Source: Antitrichia curtipendula (taxonomy: Eukaryota > Streptophyta > Bryopsida > Hypnales > Leucodontaceae). From it: a stretch of DNA of 64,000 nt. Below, piece after piece: positions 1 to 12,649 of the stretch. The notes below the pieces were generated by a model. The model did no database searches. It had not been told where the DNA came from and worked only from the letters and a program-made list of their open reading frames with translations. The stretch lies in contig OX579634.1 in assembly GCA_951230915.1 (NCBI GenBank), positions 52,899,570 through 52,963,569 of the forward strand. Direction: 5' to 3'. The position numbers were made by a program, and so were the translations under genes. Numbering within the stretch: position 1 is the first letter of the stretch; each line of letters begins with the position of its first letter.

Positions 1-2680
1 ATACATATCATGAGATTTTCTGGCTCCTGTAGAGGACGGAGGTCTAATCAAAATTTATTTAACTTACTACTAACTATTCAAATTTATATTGATGAACACT
101 CTTTTTCAATAAGTTTTAGAACTACTTTCTTATTTATATAATAATTACTTGCTTAGAACATGATGTGTAGTACCCGTGTGCTTAAAACCAAGATAAAAGT
201 AAAGAAAAGGTTAACTAATTAGTTTGTAATTGAATTAAAGTATGTCAATTATTTTTGACACCCTAAGCAACGTAACAAATGTCCAATTCAACAACGTTGC
301 GAAGGATTATTTCCTACGGTTAAGAAATTGAAAACACTACGAGTGTTTTCTTCTGGTTAATTTTCCATCAAGATTAGAATTAGTTAAAAAAAAAGGAAGT
401 ATACACTGTCATTCGTCCTATTTCCAATATATAGGAATACCTATTTTTCCTAGTGCAAAATCTTAACAACTTTATTAGATGTTACTACGTCACATTTTCA
501 GAACGTTAAAAAATTGACCACCCTGGTCGAGAGTAGGTCACTTTGTCTGATCCAAATTGGATCGTGAGCATCTTACATCTTATAACTTAGAGTAATAATC
601 ACAAAATGAATCAATTATTACAATCATACAACCTGAATTGGATCATGTTTAATTAGGAATACTTGCAATTCAGCAAAACGCTATAAGGTTAGCAAAGTTC
701 AAAGGCCTTTCTTCCATCAACACCATATTCATTCAAATGAGAGTTTTCCATTGAAATGAAAGGTAAATTAAAAAAATTTGGTGAAAAGGTTTTAATGCAA
801 TTGAAGTCGAGTTTTGACCTAAATTGACATAAAACGTTTGAGATTTGACCTAATTTTGAAAGGTTTTCTTGCAATTTATGTCGATTCGTCCTAAATTGCA
901 ATAAAACCTTTCAAAATTAGGTCAAATCTCAAAGGTTTTATGTCAATTTCAGGGCAAAACGAATATTCATTGCTACAAAATACTGCCACAATCATCACTT
1001 GCTGGAAATGAAGATAATCTATGTAAATTAAAATCATGTAATTCATGTGTATAAATTGAATGTACTTGTAGTAAAATTTTGGTAATTGTTGTGAATCATA
1101 ATTTCAAAACGAAATCCATGTTTTTAGTATACATCATAAAAAATCATTTACCTATACATCATACGCAATCATATGGATTGCAATGATGTACCATGATACA
1201 TCATAAATTCAGTAAGTGCTAATCCACGTGAAATAATTTCCATTCATTTGACATGACATGATTTATTACTCCAATCTTCACAATGATAGTGTAACTATTA
1301 ATTTTTCTAACAAGTTCAGCTTACAAAAACATATTAAAAGGTTATTTGTATTTAACACTAGCAAAAGGGGGCATACATTAATTGTAATCTCCAATTGCCA
1401 TAAATTTACCATATGCCATTTTACTCTTATATTTTTTTCTCTTTAATTTTTTCCAGCTCTAATTTTTTTTCCCACCACTTCCTATTGAAAGTTAGAAACT
1501 TCGGTGAAGAGTTTAGAGTTCCCAAATATGGTACTTAAGAAGAAGTGCCCATTGCAGAAGGATTTAAACTTTACAAAAAGTTGTTTCACTCTAGCAATCT
1601 ATGCAACTAACAAACTCTTCTAAGTAAACCCGTTTTACTCCTATTTTTTCTTTTTTAAAATGAACATCCAACTACAATTTGAAGTGGCACTCTATATATT
1701 GGTCATCTGGTACATGATTTTCCTGAATTCCTTGTTTTCATTTTAATAATTTATAGTCTTAGCAAAGCTACAGAACGCCAAACATTTGCAGCCTTTTCCC
1801 AGCTTACGTGAATTAAAAATATAACTGCTAGTATATGACATCAAGTTCAATTTTATGGTGCGCAATAGTTTTGGGGAAATTCAATAGATTCCATGCCTCT
1901 GTTCTTCATTTGATACTAAGTTTTTTGAAGTGTGCCTAAAGAAATCTATCTAATGATTATTCTACAATTCAATTCAGAATTTAAAAATTTGTATATATTG
2001 CCTACTAGTTACATATGTGGTAGTTGTACTTGCATACAAACTGAAATAGTTACTTTTGATATCTTCAATCACGAATTATAGAACCTTGTTGTAGAAAGTA
2101 TTTAAAATTAAAGTTTGCATAAACGCGAGGCATAGGTTGAAAGTCCATGTTTCAAATTAAAGGCTTGCATTTAGGAAAAAAACAACTAGGGGCACCATTA
2201 TTAAATAACAATGTAACTCAACATCAAATTCAATGGAGTGAGAAATCAACACAAAGGTTGTCTAAGCAGCGATTGCTCCTAAACAACATGATCACATAAA
2301 TTATTGAAAGCTAACCATTAGTCAATGTAATTTGAATTAAAAACATGAACATAAATTACACTTCAATAAGGATGGTTCAAATTGTTTTGCAAGATGTGAG
2401 CACTTATAGCCCTTCAATTTTGTGAAATCATAATTTATATTAAGAGCATTCTTCTATTTGACATTTTCTAATTAAGATAAACAAATGATTGCTATAAAAA
2501 TACCGTCTAAATTTACTGCTTTCACTGCCAAAAAACACCCTCCAATTTTATATTATCCTGATGTTTGAAATCCTACTATTGTGGATAATATAAACCTATA
2601 ACTCTAAGGCAAAGGAACCAAAAAACTAAGACTGTGAACCCTAAAATCGAAGACCGTGAACCTTGCAATATAAAATATTG
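1..2680. other. AT-rich intergenic DNA, no gene seen
   Basis: Long stretch of A/T-rich sequence in which all reading frames are short and have no recognisable domain or splice-linked coding. The only structure I can support is the foldback hairpin listed separately at 808-963. I see no promoter, RNA gene or transposon terminus. Confidence 0.6.
808..963. repeat. Long foldback hairpin (about 70-nt arms)
   Basis: Positions 808-878 and 892-963 are inverted copies of one another with only a handful of mismatches, separated by a 13-nt loop (879-891). The arms carry the word TTTGAGATTTGACCTAATTT and its complement. Near-identity of the arms argues for a recent foldback element, a small MITE or a young hairpin-RNA locus. 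No coding capacity. Which of these it is cannot be told from one copy. Confidence 0.75.
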
Positions 2681-2689
2681 AAACCCTAA

Positions 2690-2835
2690 ACCTTTAAATT
2701 CACTTTAATCTAAACCCTAAACCCTAAGCCCTGAAGCCCTTGAACCCTAAATAATCCTAAAACCCTGAAAACCCTAACCCCCCTAAATCCTAAACCCTAA
2801 AAACCCTAAAGAAACCCTAAACCCTAAGAACGCTG
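2690..2835 (+). repeat. Degenerate interstitial telomeric repeat (CCCTAAA)n
   Basis: A run of AACCCTAAA words, many with one inserted or changed base (CCCTGAA, CCTTGAACCC), typical of an old interstitial tract of the Arabidopsis-type plant telomere repeat. Shorter tracts of the same word occur at about 27,960-27,980, 39,834-39,865, 52,612-52,650 and 63,822-63,832. Confidence 0.8.
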
Positions 2836-3029
2836 AATTCTGAAATCCTTACCCCTAAAAATGCTGAGGAATTTCTTTTTATTACATTAATAATAGATAG
2901 TTAATACATTAATACAGGACGGTTTGAAATTTGCTATTAGAAATAAAAACTAACCCCCAGTATTTATCTAACAAAACTAGTGCCAACTCTAGCATATGTA
3001 TTTGAAATGAATATTAATAAACCCGTACT

Positions 3030-3175
3030 TTTTTTATTTTCTGCATTTTTTTCATATTCTATTTTTTTCATTTTTTTTTTCATTACATTTTTAGCTTATC
3101 TTCATTTAAATTTTATTATTATTTTCAGTGTTTTGAATTTTTTTATTTTTTTATTTTTTTATTTTTTTGGAGAAT
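3030..3175. repeat. T-rich low-complexity tract
   Basis: Poly-T interrupted by A, C or G (TTTTTATTTTTTTATTTTTT pattern). The reading frame across it encodes only Phe/Leu/Ile-rich low-complexity sequence and is not a gene. Confidence 0.7.
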
Positions 3176-3184
3176 TGTGAGTTC

Positions 3185-4165
3185 CTTGCTGTCATGGCAT
3201 ATATTTCTCATGCTTCATGCATGAAGAATTATCTTAGGACAATAAATTGATGTTCTCTGCAAATGGCAAAGCATCGAATCTGAATTCGGGATTCCTTGGC
3301 TTACTGGGAAACTGAAAGTGTTCAAAGCTAGGTTCGCTTTGCTGAAAGTATCATTGACCCTCAGAGTCCCTTGCAACGATGCCATCTTTGAATGCAACGA
3401 AATTTCACATGTCAGGGAGGATTTGAAATACTGGTCAAGATTCAAATTCTGAATTTTTTGGCAGGAAATCAAGAGCCGCATGCCCTCCCTTCATGTTGTC
3501 AGGGCCGCGCGGATATGGAGAGATCGGTCAACATAAGCGGGAAACGGCAGCACGTAATCCCTCGACTTGTTGAATGCGGCGTGTCATTCAAGATAGATTC
3601 CAACATCCGATATGAAGGAACGCGCTTCCATTTCAAAATGTCAAGGCGGGAATTCGGAGCTCGAGAATCCCAACCCAGTTCAGTCATAAGCTTTGAGGAA
3701 CCTCAAGCTTTCTCTTTTCTGCACTTGATTAAGCTGTGGAGGCTTTGGAGTGAGCAAGTCGTGCTGCTTGCTAGTGCCATTTCCTCTTGTTGCTGGCACA
3801 GAAGGCTCTCAACTGATCCAGTCGGTGCAAGGTAAGCTACCGTGACTTCCAATTTCATTGCTCATGATTGCTTCGATGATTTCGCTTTGCTCTAGACGAC
3901 CCAGCTGTTCCTCAGATGAGAAACAGGTATCTGCGGAGAGAGAGAGAGAGAGATAAGATTTGGGAAGAGCAATGGCTGCATTTAGTTTGTCCATTGTCCT
4001 CGACTGCAATCGAATTAGATCAAGATTCAGCTCTTGAGAAGGATGGAACAGAGGTCTGGGTGTACGCGGACACAATGATCATGTAGTATGGAGACGACAA
4101 TGTTGTATGTATATGATGTCTTATATCCACGGAATACGTATACATATGTTTGAATGTACAGAATG
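3185..4165. other. Mixed-composition stretch, possible old exon or element edge
   Basis: Base composition rises above the flanking AT-rich DNA and a 147-codon open frame runs at 3,392-3,835 (+), ending just before a good donor-like AGGTAAGC at 3,831. The protein has no recognisable motif and the opposite strand is equally open, so I do not call a gene. A short GA microsatellite (AGAGAGAGAGAGAGA) lies at about 3,937-3,951. Confidence 0.3.
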
Positions 4166-4169
4166 ACTA

Positions 4170-4810
4170 TTGTGTGATCCCACGATAGTTTGCTAGGCTG
4201 TTCAACAACCCCTATTACGTGTAGTTATTGCAGGATCTTGTGATGTCTACATCATGGGATCCCACGACAGGAGTTTTGGGGCTTCCCTTCAGATCTGGAT
4301 CAAGAGACCTCTACATAGATTAACTTGTGGTGCAGCCTATCGTGTCCTCCGTTTTCATGGAGGTATTGTGGGATCTCACGATGTCTACATTACGGGATTT
4401 GGCAGTCGGAGCTTTTGGTTCAGAGTCGGATCATGGGATCTCACGATAGTTGATCTTGGGCTGCAACTTATAGTTTTCACCAAATATTTTGAGAAATGGG
4501 GAATTGTGGGATCGCACGATAGATGAATCCCAAGGTTTCTCTATCGTCTTATCCAGGAATGACTTGATAGCTCTGGCAGAGGATCTCATGTCAATTGCAT
4601 TATGAAGTTCCATGATACCATTTTCTGGAGATGGTAGTCTATATCCATGTTAGGGGCATCGAATCGAGCCTAGTTTGGAATCATGTACGTGTAATGCTTA
4701 GCGCGATTCCAAATAATGCAAGCGACAATATCACTTGGTTACAAAAGGAACCATCCCTAGTTCTCTTTATACATACATCGTGAGATCTCCTGATGAGAAA
4801 AACAGATGGT
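4170..4810. repeat. Left field of GGGATCYCACGAT-type words
   Basis: The word GGGATC(C/T)CACGAT or close variants occur near 4,176, 4,255, 4,370, 4,434, 4,508 and 4,780. Relatives (GGGATCTCACATT, GGGAGATCTCTC, GGGGAAATCTCCTG) reappear at 8,848-9,312 on the other side of the broken DUF7869-type gene. The core GGGATCTC/GAGATC is partly self-complementary. This is what subterminal repeats of a DNA transposon look like; that role is inferred. Confidence 0.55.
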
Positions 4811-5073
4811 TGATAATAACCATTCATCTTCTGATCACAAGGTGATGTTGCATTGCATGACCTTGACTATAATGAGATGGTTTCCATATGTTCTGCGCCT
4901 TGATTAGCATATCTGCTTTCACATGATTCAGAATGTTTGGACAAATGTCGTATCCTGTACTGGGCACGTGCTATGAATTCTGTCCCTGCCCTGCCTAACT
5001 CTGTCTAGCCTTCATCCTATTCGCAGATAATTGTGCTCCACCAGTTTTTTCTTTTCCAAGAAGTTTACCGTTC

Positions 5074-8000
5074 ATGATGGTCTCAACACGTCATTTGAAT
5101 GCTAGTGCGATAATTCCTCATTTCGAAGGACCAGGCGTGCATGGTGAATCGCAAGCTTCCACTGGTGCACATGGACCATTCGCCAATGGTGATTGGGTTA
5201 GGCTGTTTGTTTATGGCTTCGGTGAAGCTGGAGCAGGGATGGTAAAGGAGGTTCGTCCTGAGGGTCAGTGGCTTGGTGTGCCCATCCCGTTGGAGCCGTG
5301 GACTTACATTTTAGTTTGGGCTCAGTCTATCAAACCCGAATTTCAAGGTTTAAGGTGCGCACCCGTTCAGATAGGGGTGAGATCTTTGGAGGACGCTCAA
5401 GAACGGATAGTTTTGTGGAGAGCCGCCACCATCGTCAGATCATCAGAAAATCCCCCGATGGATGCACGTCCGTATATTCGACAAGGAGCCTGGTGGGGTC
5501 TAGATGTGCATTGGAAAGACTCGAGCGGTGTCGTACTGTCGTTGGGTCGAATATTCAGTTGGAGGCCAGATGATCATTTTCAGGATGAAACACTTGGTGA
5601 GGACCACGTGGGTGTGACAATCCGCGAGGTTTTTGTGGGGAATGAAGATGATATTATGTCTCACGCTTGGTGGCCATTGTCTGAGTGCTGGTTCCCAAAT
5701 GGTTGGTCCTTGGAGGAGACCGTGCATCATTTTTCAGTAGTTCCGGACTTGAACGACCCTCTGGCTTATCTCAGCGGCAGAATGAAAGCTCCGTATCGAT
5801 TCATAGTTCGTAAGCCATGTTTGGACGTGACGGATTCACTGTACGATCAGAAAACTACTGACGATGAGATTCGGGAGGTCACCTTGTCGAAATGCTGCAA
5901 TCATTTATGTTGCTAGTACTTCAACCAATTCCAGACACTCCTTGTGAGGCAGAAATACTACTTGAAGGCATTTGAGGACCGCCGTGAGTATGGCATCTCT
6001 GTCGGAGGACAACTTCATGAGCTTGACGGAAATCGGAAGAAAAAATTCGTCACATTAATGGGGATGGAGGTTTGTGCCACGGCATGGTACATAATTCACG
6101 GTATCCCGAAATCGACATACCATAGTTACATAGAGAAGTATAACGAGGGCACTGTTTCGGAAACGCACGGAAACAAGGGCGTTAAGCGCCCACGGATTCG
6201 AACTGTCCAGGTCACTAGAACTATGAAATCCATCATAGACGAGAACGCGGACCAAATGCCCCATCAAATGCGCGGAATCGGGAACGGGCGAGTGGACACG
6301 CTGAAGTTCTTGCCTGCGGGACGAAATTGGAAACGCGTCCAGGCAGATGCCAACGAGGTATTTGTCTTACTCCTTGCTAAATGCGTGGCTGATTGTGATT
6401 TCCTACCATGGGCTGTGATCATTGTGTGATCTCAAGATGTTCTTCTGGATGTTGGGTGTTTAACTTTGCAGTTCTTCATTGTTAGTTGTACCCAGGCTAA
6501 TGTGCGGTTCTCTTTCCTATGCAACTCAATGCGGACTACGAACTTCCTCTTGTCAGCCAGTCCACTATCAGTAGACTGAGGAAGGAGCACTTCAACAATG
6601 TTTATATTAAGCCTGTTGGAAGTTCGTTTGCAAAGTGTAGCACATGCGACCAGCTTCAACAATTTCTTCTGAAATCACCAAAGGGGTGCTCTCAATATGT
6701 GGAGTTCATGAAGCAACGCACTAAACATCTCAATCACCAAGCTTCTTGCCGTCGACTGTATGCGTCTTGGCGTGAGGAATCCAAACAAAACCCTCAGGAG
6801 ATATTGTGTATAATTCACGACAAGATGGATACAGCCAAGACGGCTTTACCAAGAATGCGGGTGACCACGAAGGCCACGGTGGGGTTGGGACAACTTCCAC
6901 TTAGCGTTACTGGTATGGTAGCCCATGGTCATGCTGATGGGGCTTACGCCCATTATGCTCCGTCTTGCTGGCCAGGAGATTCCAACTTCACAATTTCGTC
7001 GCTGGCCAGACTGTTGCGCCGGTTGGAGGGTCCACCGATTCGAGAGACAGGCGACCTATTCCCGTATCTGCCGGCTAATCCAATGTTTGAGGCTCTTCTG
7101 AGGGGGAAGTCTAGATGTTTGGACAGCTTAACCCTTGTTGAAAAAGGAGCTCGGGTCGGCTCCACTCTTCTTCCCCAAAATTTGTATCTTCAGCTTGACA
7201 ACTCTGCTAAGGATAACAAGAACCAGTACCTCATAGCGTTCTTGTCCCTGCTGACTGCACGAGGTGTCTTTAAAGAAATTCAAGTTGGTTTTCTGCTTGT
7301 GGGACACACTCATGAAGACATCGATGCGTATTTCAGCCATCTCTCAAAGGCCTTGAAGAGCAAAAACACTTTTGTTGTCGCGGACCTCATGAAGGCGTTC
7401 ATGCAATCTCAGGAACTGTCATTTATGCCGGAGTTCATACAAGAAGTGGGGGACTTCAAGTCGTTCATAAAGGGTTACCAGAGCAATGGCTCCGCTAGAC
7501 TAATTGGACTAGGGGAGATGCATCTTTTCAAGTTCTACGTGGATAGTGATGGAGTCCCAGTCATAAAATATAAGAAGTCAGCAATGGACTCGAAGTGGCT
7601 ACTGTCTGATAAGCCGTCAACCCGCCTTTGGAAGCGAGACCGCAATGGTCGGCCAATGCTCCCTCATGGGTTTCCAAAGCCTGTTCCATTCAAGCCAATG
7701 TGGGGCATTGAAGTTCCTAAACCAACGGGAAATCAAGAGAAGGCTAAGGAAATGGCACGAAAGGCAACCGTGAATAAGGGATTCATGCTAATAGGCCTAG
7801 AGAAGTACATTCAGTATTAGCAGAACGGAATGTCCAAATGCGACGGATTTGCGACGGCGTTCGGTCCATACGTGGAATATTGGAAGCGCGTGCTGATTGA
7901 GTTGAAGGAACCATTACATGAATGTGCTGCTGAATTAGTGGAGGGTTTCTGGCCGAAGCACGATTGGAGGGTGCCTCGCACTAAAGGACCTCTCGCGGGG

Positions 8001-8345
8001 TTCACTAGGAATCCTTTCGACATGATTCCGGAGGAGGAGGATCCCGAACCTTACTGCGGCCCTGCAAATGAAGCGCCTCTGGAAAGCTTCAATCCCTGGC
8101 TTGACATACGCCCATGGTCATGGGTGCTTCTGAGATCCGAAAACCCAGCAATCTGTGTTGTATGGCAATGAAGAGCACTATCTGCCGTATGCAAAGTCAA
8201 TGGAGATGCAAATAACGGGAAGTTCTTGATACAGTATTGGCGACCAAATAACTCGGAGAGTACCATGGAATTGAGGTACCGGAATTGCTGGGAAGGTAAG
8301 TGGGTTGTTGAGAGAAGGAGCTTCTGCTGGGAAGCTTATACCTGA
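5074..8345 (+). pseudogene. DUF7869-type mobile-element protein, broken by in-frame stops
   Basis: The gene reads as three blocks. Block 1 (5,074-6,357) is one frame interrupted only by TAG at 5,914-5,916; its second half carries the YGISVGGQLH and KKKFVTLMG segments. Next comes a probable intron from GAG|GTATTT at 6,358, but neither nearby acceptor (6,471, 6,495) restores the frame of block 2, so an indel is likely. Block 2 (6,501-8,345) is one frame broken by TAG 7,818-7,820 and TGA 8,169-8,171. It holds the Cys motif KCSTCDQL, the HDKMDTAKTALPRM segment and the VGHTHEDIDAYFSHL segment that marks DUF7869-type proteins of repetitive plant and animal gene families. The acidic tail (MIPEEEDPEPYCGPANEAP) follows the second TAG. 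The molecular function of the family is not settled; transposition-related is the usual suspicion. Codons around all three stops still look coding, so the breaks are recent. The gene sits between two fields of GGGATCTCACGAT-like words. Confidence 0.75.
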
Positions 8346-8839
8346 AGTGTGGCTTCGGCTTTCTCTGATGTGTTGCATTGCATGTGGTTCATGTTTGTAT
8401 CAGATTGAAAGTGCAGTGCTTGGATTATGCGTGCTTCAGTATTAATCTGTGTCTGCAATTTATTTCCTCTCACATTTAGTGAACGAGGGAATTCTGCTTT
8501 CATGGATTTCTTGATCTTTAGTCTCAAGAAGTAGGCAACCAAGTAGAGACCATTTCTAGTAGTGAGAGAGACTCCATGTTCCTTTCACACAATCTGTTAC
8601 TATTTCTGATGGAACAATATGCTTGCCATTATTCATCTGGAGTCAGATTGGCAATGTCTTAGTCTCTACACACTCCTCTATTTGCCATAATGTACATTTG
8701 CTGCAAAAGAGATTCTAGCTACGAACGCAGTCGTGGACCTCCGCGTGAATGAGTGGTTAATAATATACGGTGAGTGTTGGCATTTAATCACAAACCATCA
8801 CTTTGTTATAGATGATTACATTGCTTGACAATGTTAGTA

Positions 8840-9320
8840 CTCTATCGGGGGATCTCACATTGAAATCATGACGGCGGGCGTTTTTCCTAAGAGGAAATCC
8901 TCATTTGATAATTATGTAATCATCTCCTACTCTTTGAGACAATCTCTTACATCATGTCTTCTTGTGGATCATATACTGTTTTGGAGGACTGTAAGTATAG
9001 CACTTGCATTGTACCACAAGAGTTGAGATAGGGATTCATATGGGTGATGGGAGCTATATTTGCTTCAAGCACTTTTCATCGGGAGATCTCTCAATACTTT
9101 TCGGGACATCGTTCTACTGCTAATGGGATCCTCAAATATTGGATACCTTGGTCGGATTTCTCCCAATCCAGTAGTGCAAACTTTTGCACAGTAATTATTG
9201 AGCAATGTCTGAAGAATTCGAGTCATTTCTATACAGACAAAGCAATTCATGCAGTAGTAACAATTGCAAAACTTGATGCATGCAAAACCATCATACATGG
9301 GGAAATCTCCTGATACAGAG
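8840..9320. repeat. Right field of GGGATCTC-type words
   Basis: GGGGGATCTCACATT (about 8,848), CGGGAGATCTCTC (about 9,078) and GGGGAAATCTCCTGAT (about 9,300) echo the words left of the DUF7869-type gene. No gene is supported here; two overlapping frames of 89 and 130 codons lie on opposite strands and are random in composition. Confidence 0.45.
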
Positions 9321-9329
9321 GAAAACATT

Positions 9330-11720
9330 GGGGGATTTTGCCACTTCCTTAATTCTGGACTACCCCTAGTCCAAAAGTAGTTAAATAGGGCATATACTAT
9401 CAAACTATCAAAGTTTCTAAAATTTCTTCCATACATTTCCATACTAATGTATTGCAAGATCCTATAGTTGGACTTGCAAAAAAAAAATTTATTTTTTTGT
9501 TATTTGTATTGAAAAACGCAGTTCTAAATGATTTTTGACAGAAAAATGGTCTCAAGACTTTAGAAGTAAAGAGTATTAAAAAAGTAGATTACTGGAATTA
9601 CATTTTCATAATGAAGCTCCAAGACATTTAAAAATCAAGAACAATATAAAAGTCAAATTCAACCCTAAAACTATATTCCTTATACATATTTGTACTTTAA
9701 CCCTTGTATGTTGAAAAGAAAACAAAATAAGTGAAGATGTTTTTTTGCTGGATTAAAAAAATCCAAAATAATTGGCAACTAGTCAATGACCGGAAATTTT
9801 ATGGTTGGATTTTGAGCAGACTTACTGATGAGTGCAAATCTGCAATTATAAGAGAATCCACCGTGCAGATTTTGAGATTATATTATTTGATGAACATGGC
9901 ATTCCACAAATCTTGGTCATTTTTTAGTATGATGAATCTTTAGGAATCTATAGAGGGTTGTGAGCCCCTAAGTTTTCACTTTGGTCTCATAATTTTCTTA
10001 TTTTTTTCTTGTGCTTATTATTATTAGATTTTGTACTTAGTAAAAAAATGTACAAAAAGAGTGTTAAAACCAAAATTGATAAAATCGTCCCTACCAATAT
10101 GGTGTTTTATCCCTAAAAGCTTGGAGTGCTTGAAACGCTCTAATTATTTGCTTTTGGATATGTTAGGTGTCTAAATTGTTAATTACATATCTAAGAGATA
10201 TTAATTAGGTGTCTGAGTGATAGTTAGGCCTAACAATGTGAGATTCTTGTTAGAGACTATTCTAGACATAGAAGTGCATGTAACAAGAGCTTGGCTAATT
10301 GAAATAGAAGTTCATAATAGAGATTGTCTTTTTTAAGCTTAGATATACTACTAGTCAATCAATTTAAAAATTACCTTCCATTCCAAGAGAGCCATAGAAA
10401 GTTAAATACTGACTTTGTAGGTAAAAATTCAAGCAGAAGGAGGGACGACACAATCAAAGATTCAAGAGATATATTTTTGACATACAAAGACATTAGGAGA
10501 CCAACGACACAATTAGTTTGTCAAAATTCCCTTCCAATCAAAAGATTTCTTGATCATTGAACTTTAAAGAAGGTAATTAAATTAGACCTTCTTATGAAAG
10601 TGCAAAGTAAAAATGTGAGCTAGCACTTAGTTTGAAAGAACTTCTTAGAGGTTTCTACAAAAAAATTGGATTTTTCCAAAATGAAGAAGATGACTATGAA
10701 AAGTCAACCACTTTAACTAGTGTTAGAAAATTCCTAGAAATTACTCAAGTTGCGATTAGATTCCACTAAAATTTAGAATAGAATGTTTTATAGTGATAAC
10801 ATGCTACAACAAATTTCAAGGCATTTCGACATTGACAAGTACCTGAACTGGCGGCTTCATCAAATTTTAACCAAATTTGATATGTTGATCGGCATATCGG
10901 GAGCTTGCAACATCCAAATGAGGACAAAGAAGAGTCTTTTCTTATTCCCACAAATACTCCAAACACTCCAAGCAAGTCCAAAATTTTGAAAAGTGAAAAT
11001 TTCATCATCTGTGATTTTTACATTTCTTTGTCTTGACAATTTGTTGGCTTTTGTGAGCCCGTATGATGTGGAAGTAGGGGTGGTCAAGCCCTACACTAAT
11101 TTAGGCCTTCTAAAGCCAATGGTGCAATTCTTTTGTCATTTAGAGTTTTTCTTCCCAAATTAGTTGTGGTTCACCATTACTTTGGCTTTTTCCTAGTAAT
11201 TAGTTGTAATTAGGATTAACTCTAGAAATATCTAGAGATTTGAAAGAGGAAAGGGAGGCCTTGGAATTTTTTGAAAAAAGGCCATTTCTTCTTTTTCAAA
11301 CCATCCCCTATTTGCTATTGTCAAATCGTTGATAGTGTTTTGTGTTTGTATTGTTCTTGGCCAGTTTGGCTATTTGGTGTCATTTGGTGTTTGGGGAGCA
11401 TTTTTCTCATTCTTCTAAGTGTTTTGGTACACTTCTTGAAGGGTGTGAGGGTCTTTAGCCTTAGTATCTTTTAGTTGTTAATGGTGACGATTTAGAAAAT
11501 ACTATAAAAAATAAAAAAAATAAAATTGATAAAAAATAGGAAAGGGAGAATTAGATGAGAAAAGATATAGAGAGCTTACTTTAAAATTACAACAACTTTT
11601 ATAAACTTTCTATTTTAGTGGGTTACAAAAGCTCAAAAAAATCAATGAGATGGAATGGGATGGATATTACGACTCAATTGTGATTATGTACACGAAGATG
11701 GGATCAACAGCATTAAAGGT
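9330..11720. repeat. AT-rich DNA with a diverged dispersed repeat (pairs with 37.3-38.9 kb)
   Basis: No gene is visible. The stretch from about 9,955 to 11,500 has the same order of words as about 37,270-38,900: a GTACAAAAAGAGTGTTAAAACC-like segment, then CAAGTACCTGAACTGGCGG against CAAGTACCCGAACCGGGGA, then GAAGAGTCTTTTC against CAAGAGTCTTTTC. Both copies lack an open reading frame. An old non-coding or LTR-type repeat is the simplest explanation. Confidence 0.4.
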
Positions 11721-11726
11721 ATGTGC

Positions 11727-12648
11727 TTAACCCCTAAATGTATTTGACTATGTTTCCACCCAAAAAGCTTTGAAACTGCCATTTCTAATACAAGATCCAA
11801 ATTTTTGAAATAAATCATTTTTGGACACATATAACCGTAGGAGTTTGTAGTACAATGGTTTGAAAAGATGTGGAAAAAATTTCAGAATTCTCTACCATGT
11901 AGATTGCAAGATATTAGTGTTTGAAATGACAAAAGTCCTTTTTTTGACCCTGCGAAAAAATGGGCAGCTGCACTTCAGAAGGTCATATTTATATAAAAGA
12001 AATGTTCAAAATGGTGGTTACTCTTTGGAATCATTTTGCAAGTCAAGTTGGCTACATGCTTAAAAAATTTCAGATCATTTGGAGTTGTAGACGATATAGG
12101 AAAAAAATAGTAAGTAGAAAGAAGTATAAAATGATTCAAAATACCAAATTATTAATAATTTATTTATGGAATTGAAAAATTACAATCCCAATGGTTGGAA
12201 TGTTGTGATAAACAATCTACACCCATTTCATAAAAAAAATTCAAATATATTGAAAATTGAGTTAAATAAAAGACTTTAAAGTTTATTTTAGAGTAGAGAC
12301 TCCATAACTCTTTACAAATCTCATTAATCCAAATGGAATGATTCAAATCTTTCCATGTATATACAGATCTAGAGAACCAATTTCAAATTTTAATTTAAAA
12401 AAAAGTGATTTTTCAAGAAGTTTTTTTTACTGCCTGGACTGCCCCGCTGAAGAATGAAAACAACATATCATACCATAACTTTTTAATTATATAGTCAAAA
12501 GCTATGGAAATTGTTGGGCCTTAAAGCTACTCTTTGGAAAAATGTTGTGTGAAAATTTCAAAGAAAAAAAATAAAAACTCCATTTGTAGTGAGCTGTCCA
12601 AAATTGCTATGTAGCCAAAAAAACGCAGTTTGGATGTTTAGGGGTTAA
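11727..12648. mobile_element. TTAA-bounded inverted-repeat element, copy A (non-autonomous)
   Basis: Starts with TTAACCCCTAAA (11,727-11,738) and ends with its exact complement TTTAGGGGTTAA (12,637-12,648), giving a 922-bp unit with 12-bp perfect terminal inverted repeats that include TTAA. The interior has no transposase. A large part of the interior (for example 11,849-11,960, core GTAGTACAATGGTTTGA) matches copy B at 17,888-19,142 in the opposite orientation, so this is a family and not chance. TTAA next to CCC...GGG ends is the piggyBac arrangement; membership of that superfamily is inference. Confidence 0.7.
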
Positions 12649-12649
12649 A

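Noticed and set aside
2690..2835. Chromosome end
   Set aside because: The telomeric word is degenerate and short, and unique sequence continues on both sides.
3392..3835. 147-codon plus-strand ORF followed by a donor-like site
   Set aside because: No domain, equally open opposite strand, no partner exon found; not enough to call a gene.
5878..5916. 39-bp intron (GT...AG) that would remove the first TAG in the DUF7869-type gene
   Set aside because: Borders fit and frame would be kept, but 39 bases is shorter than plant introns normally are; a nonsense change is simpler.
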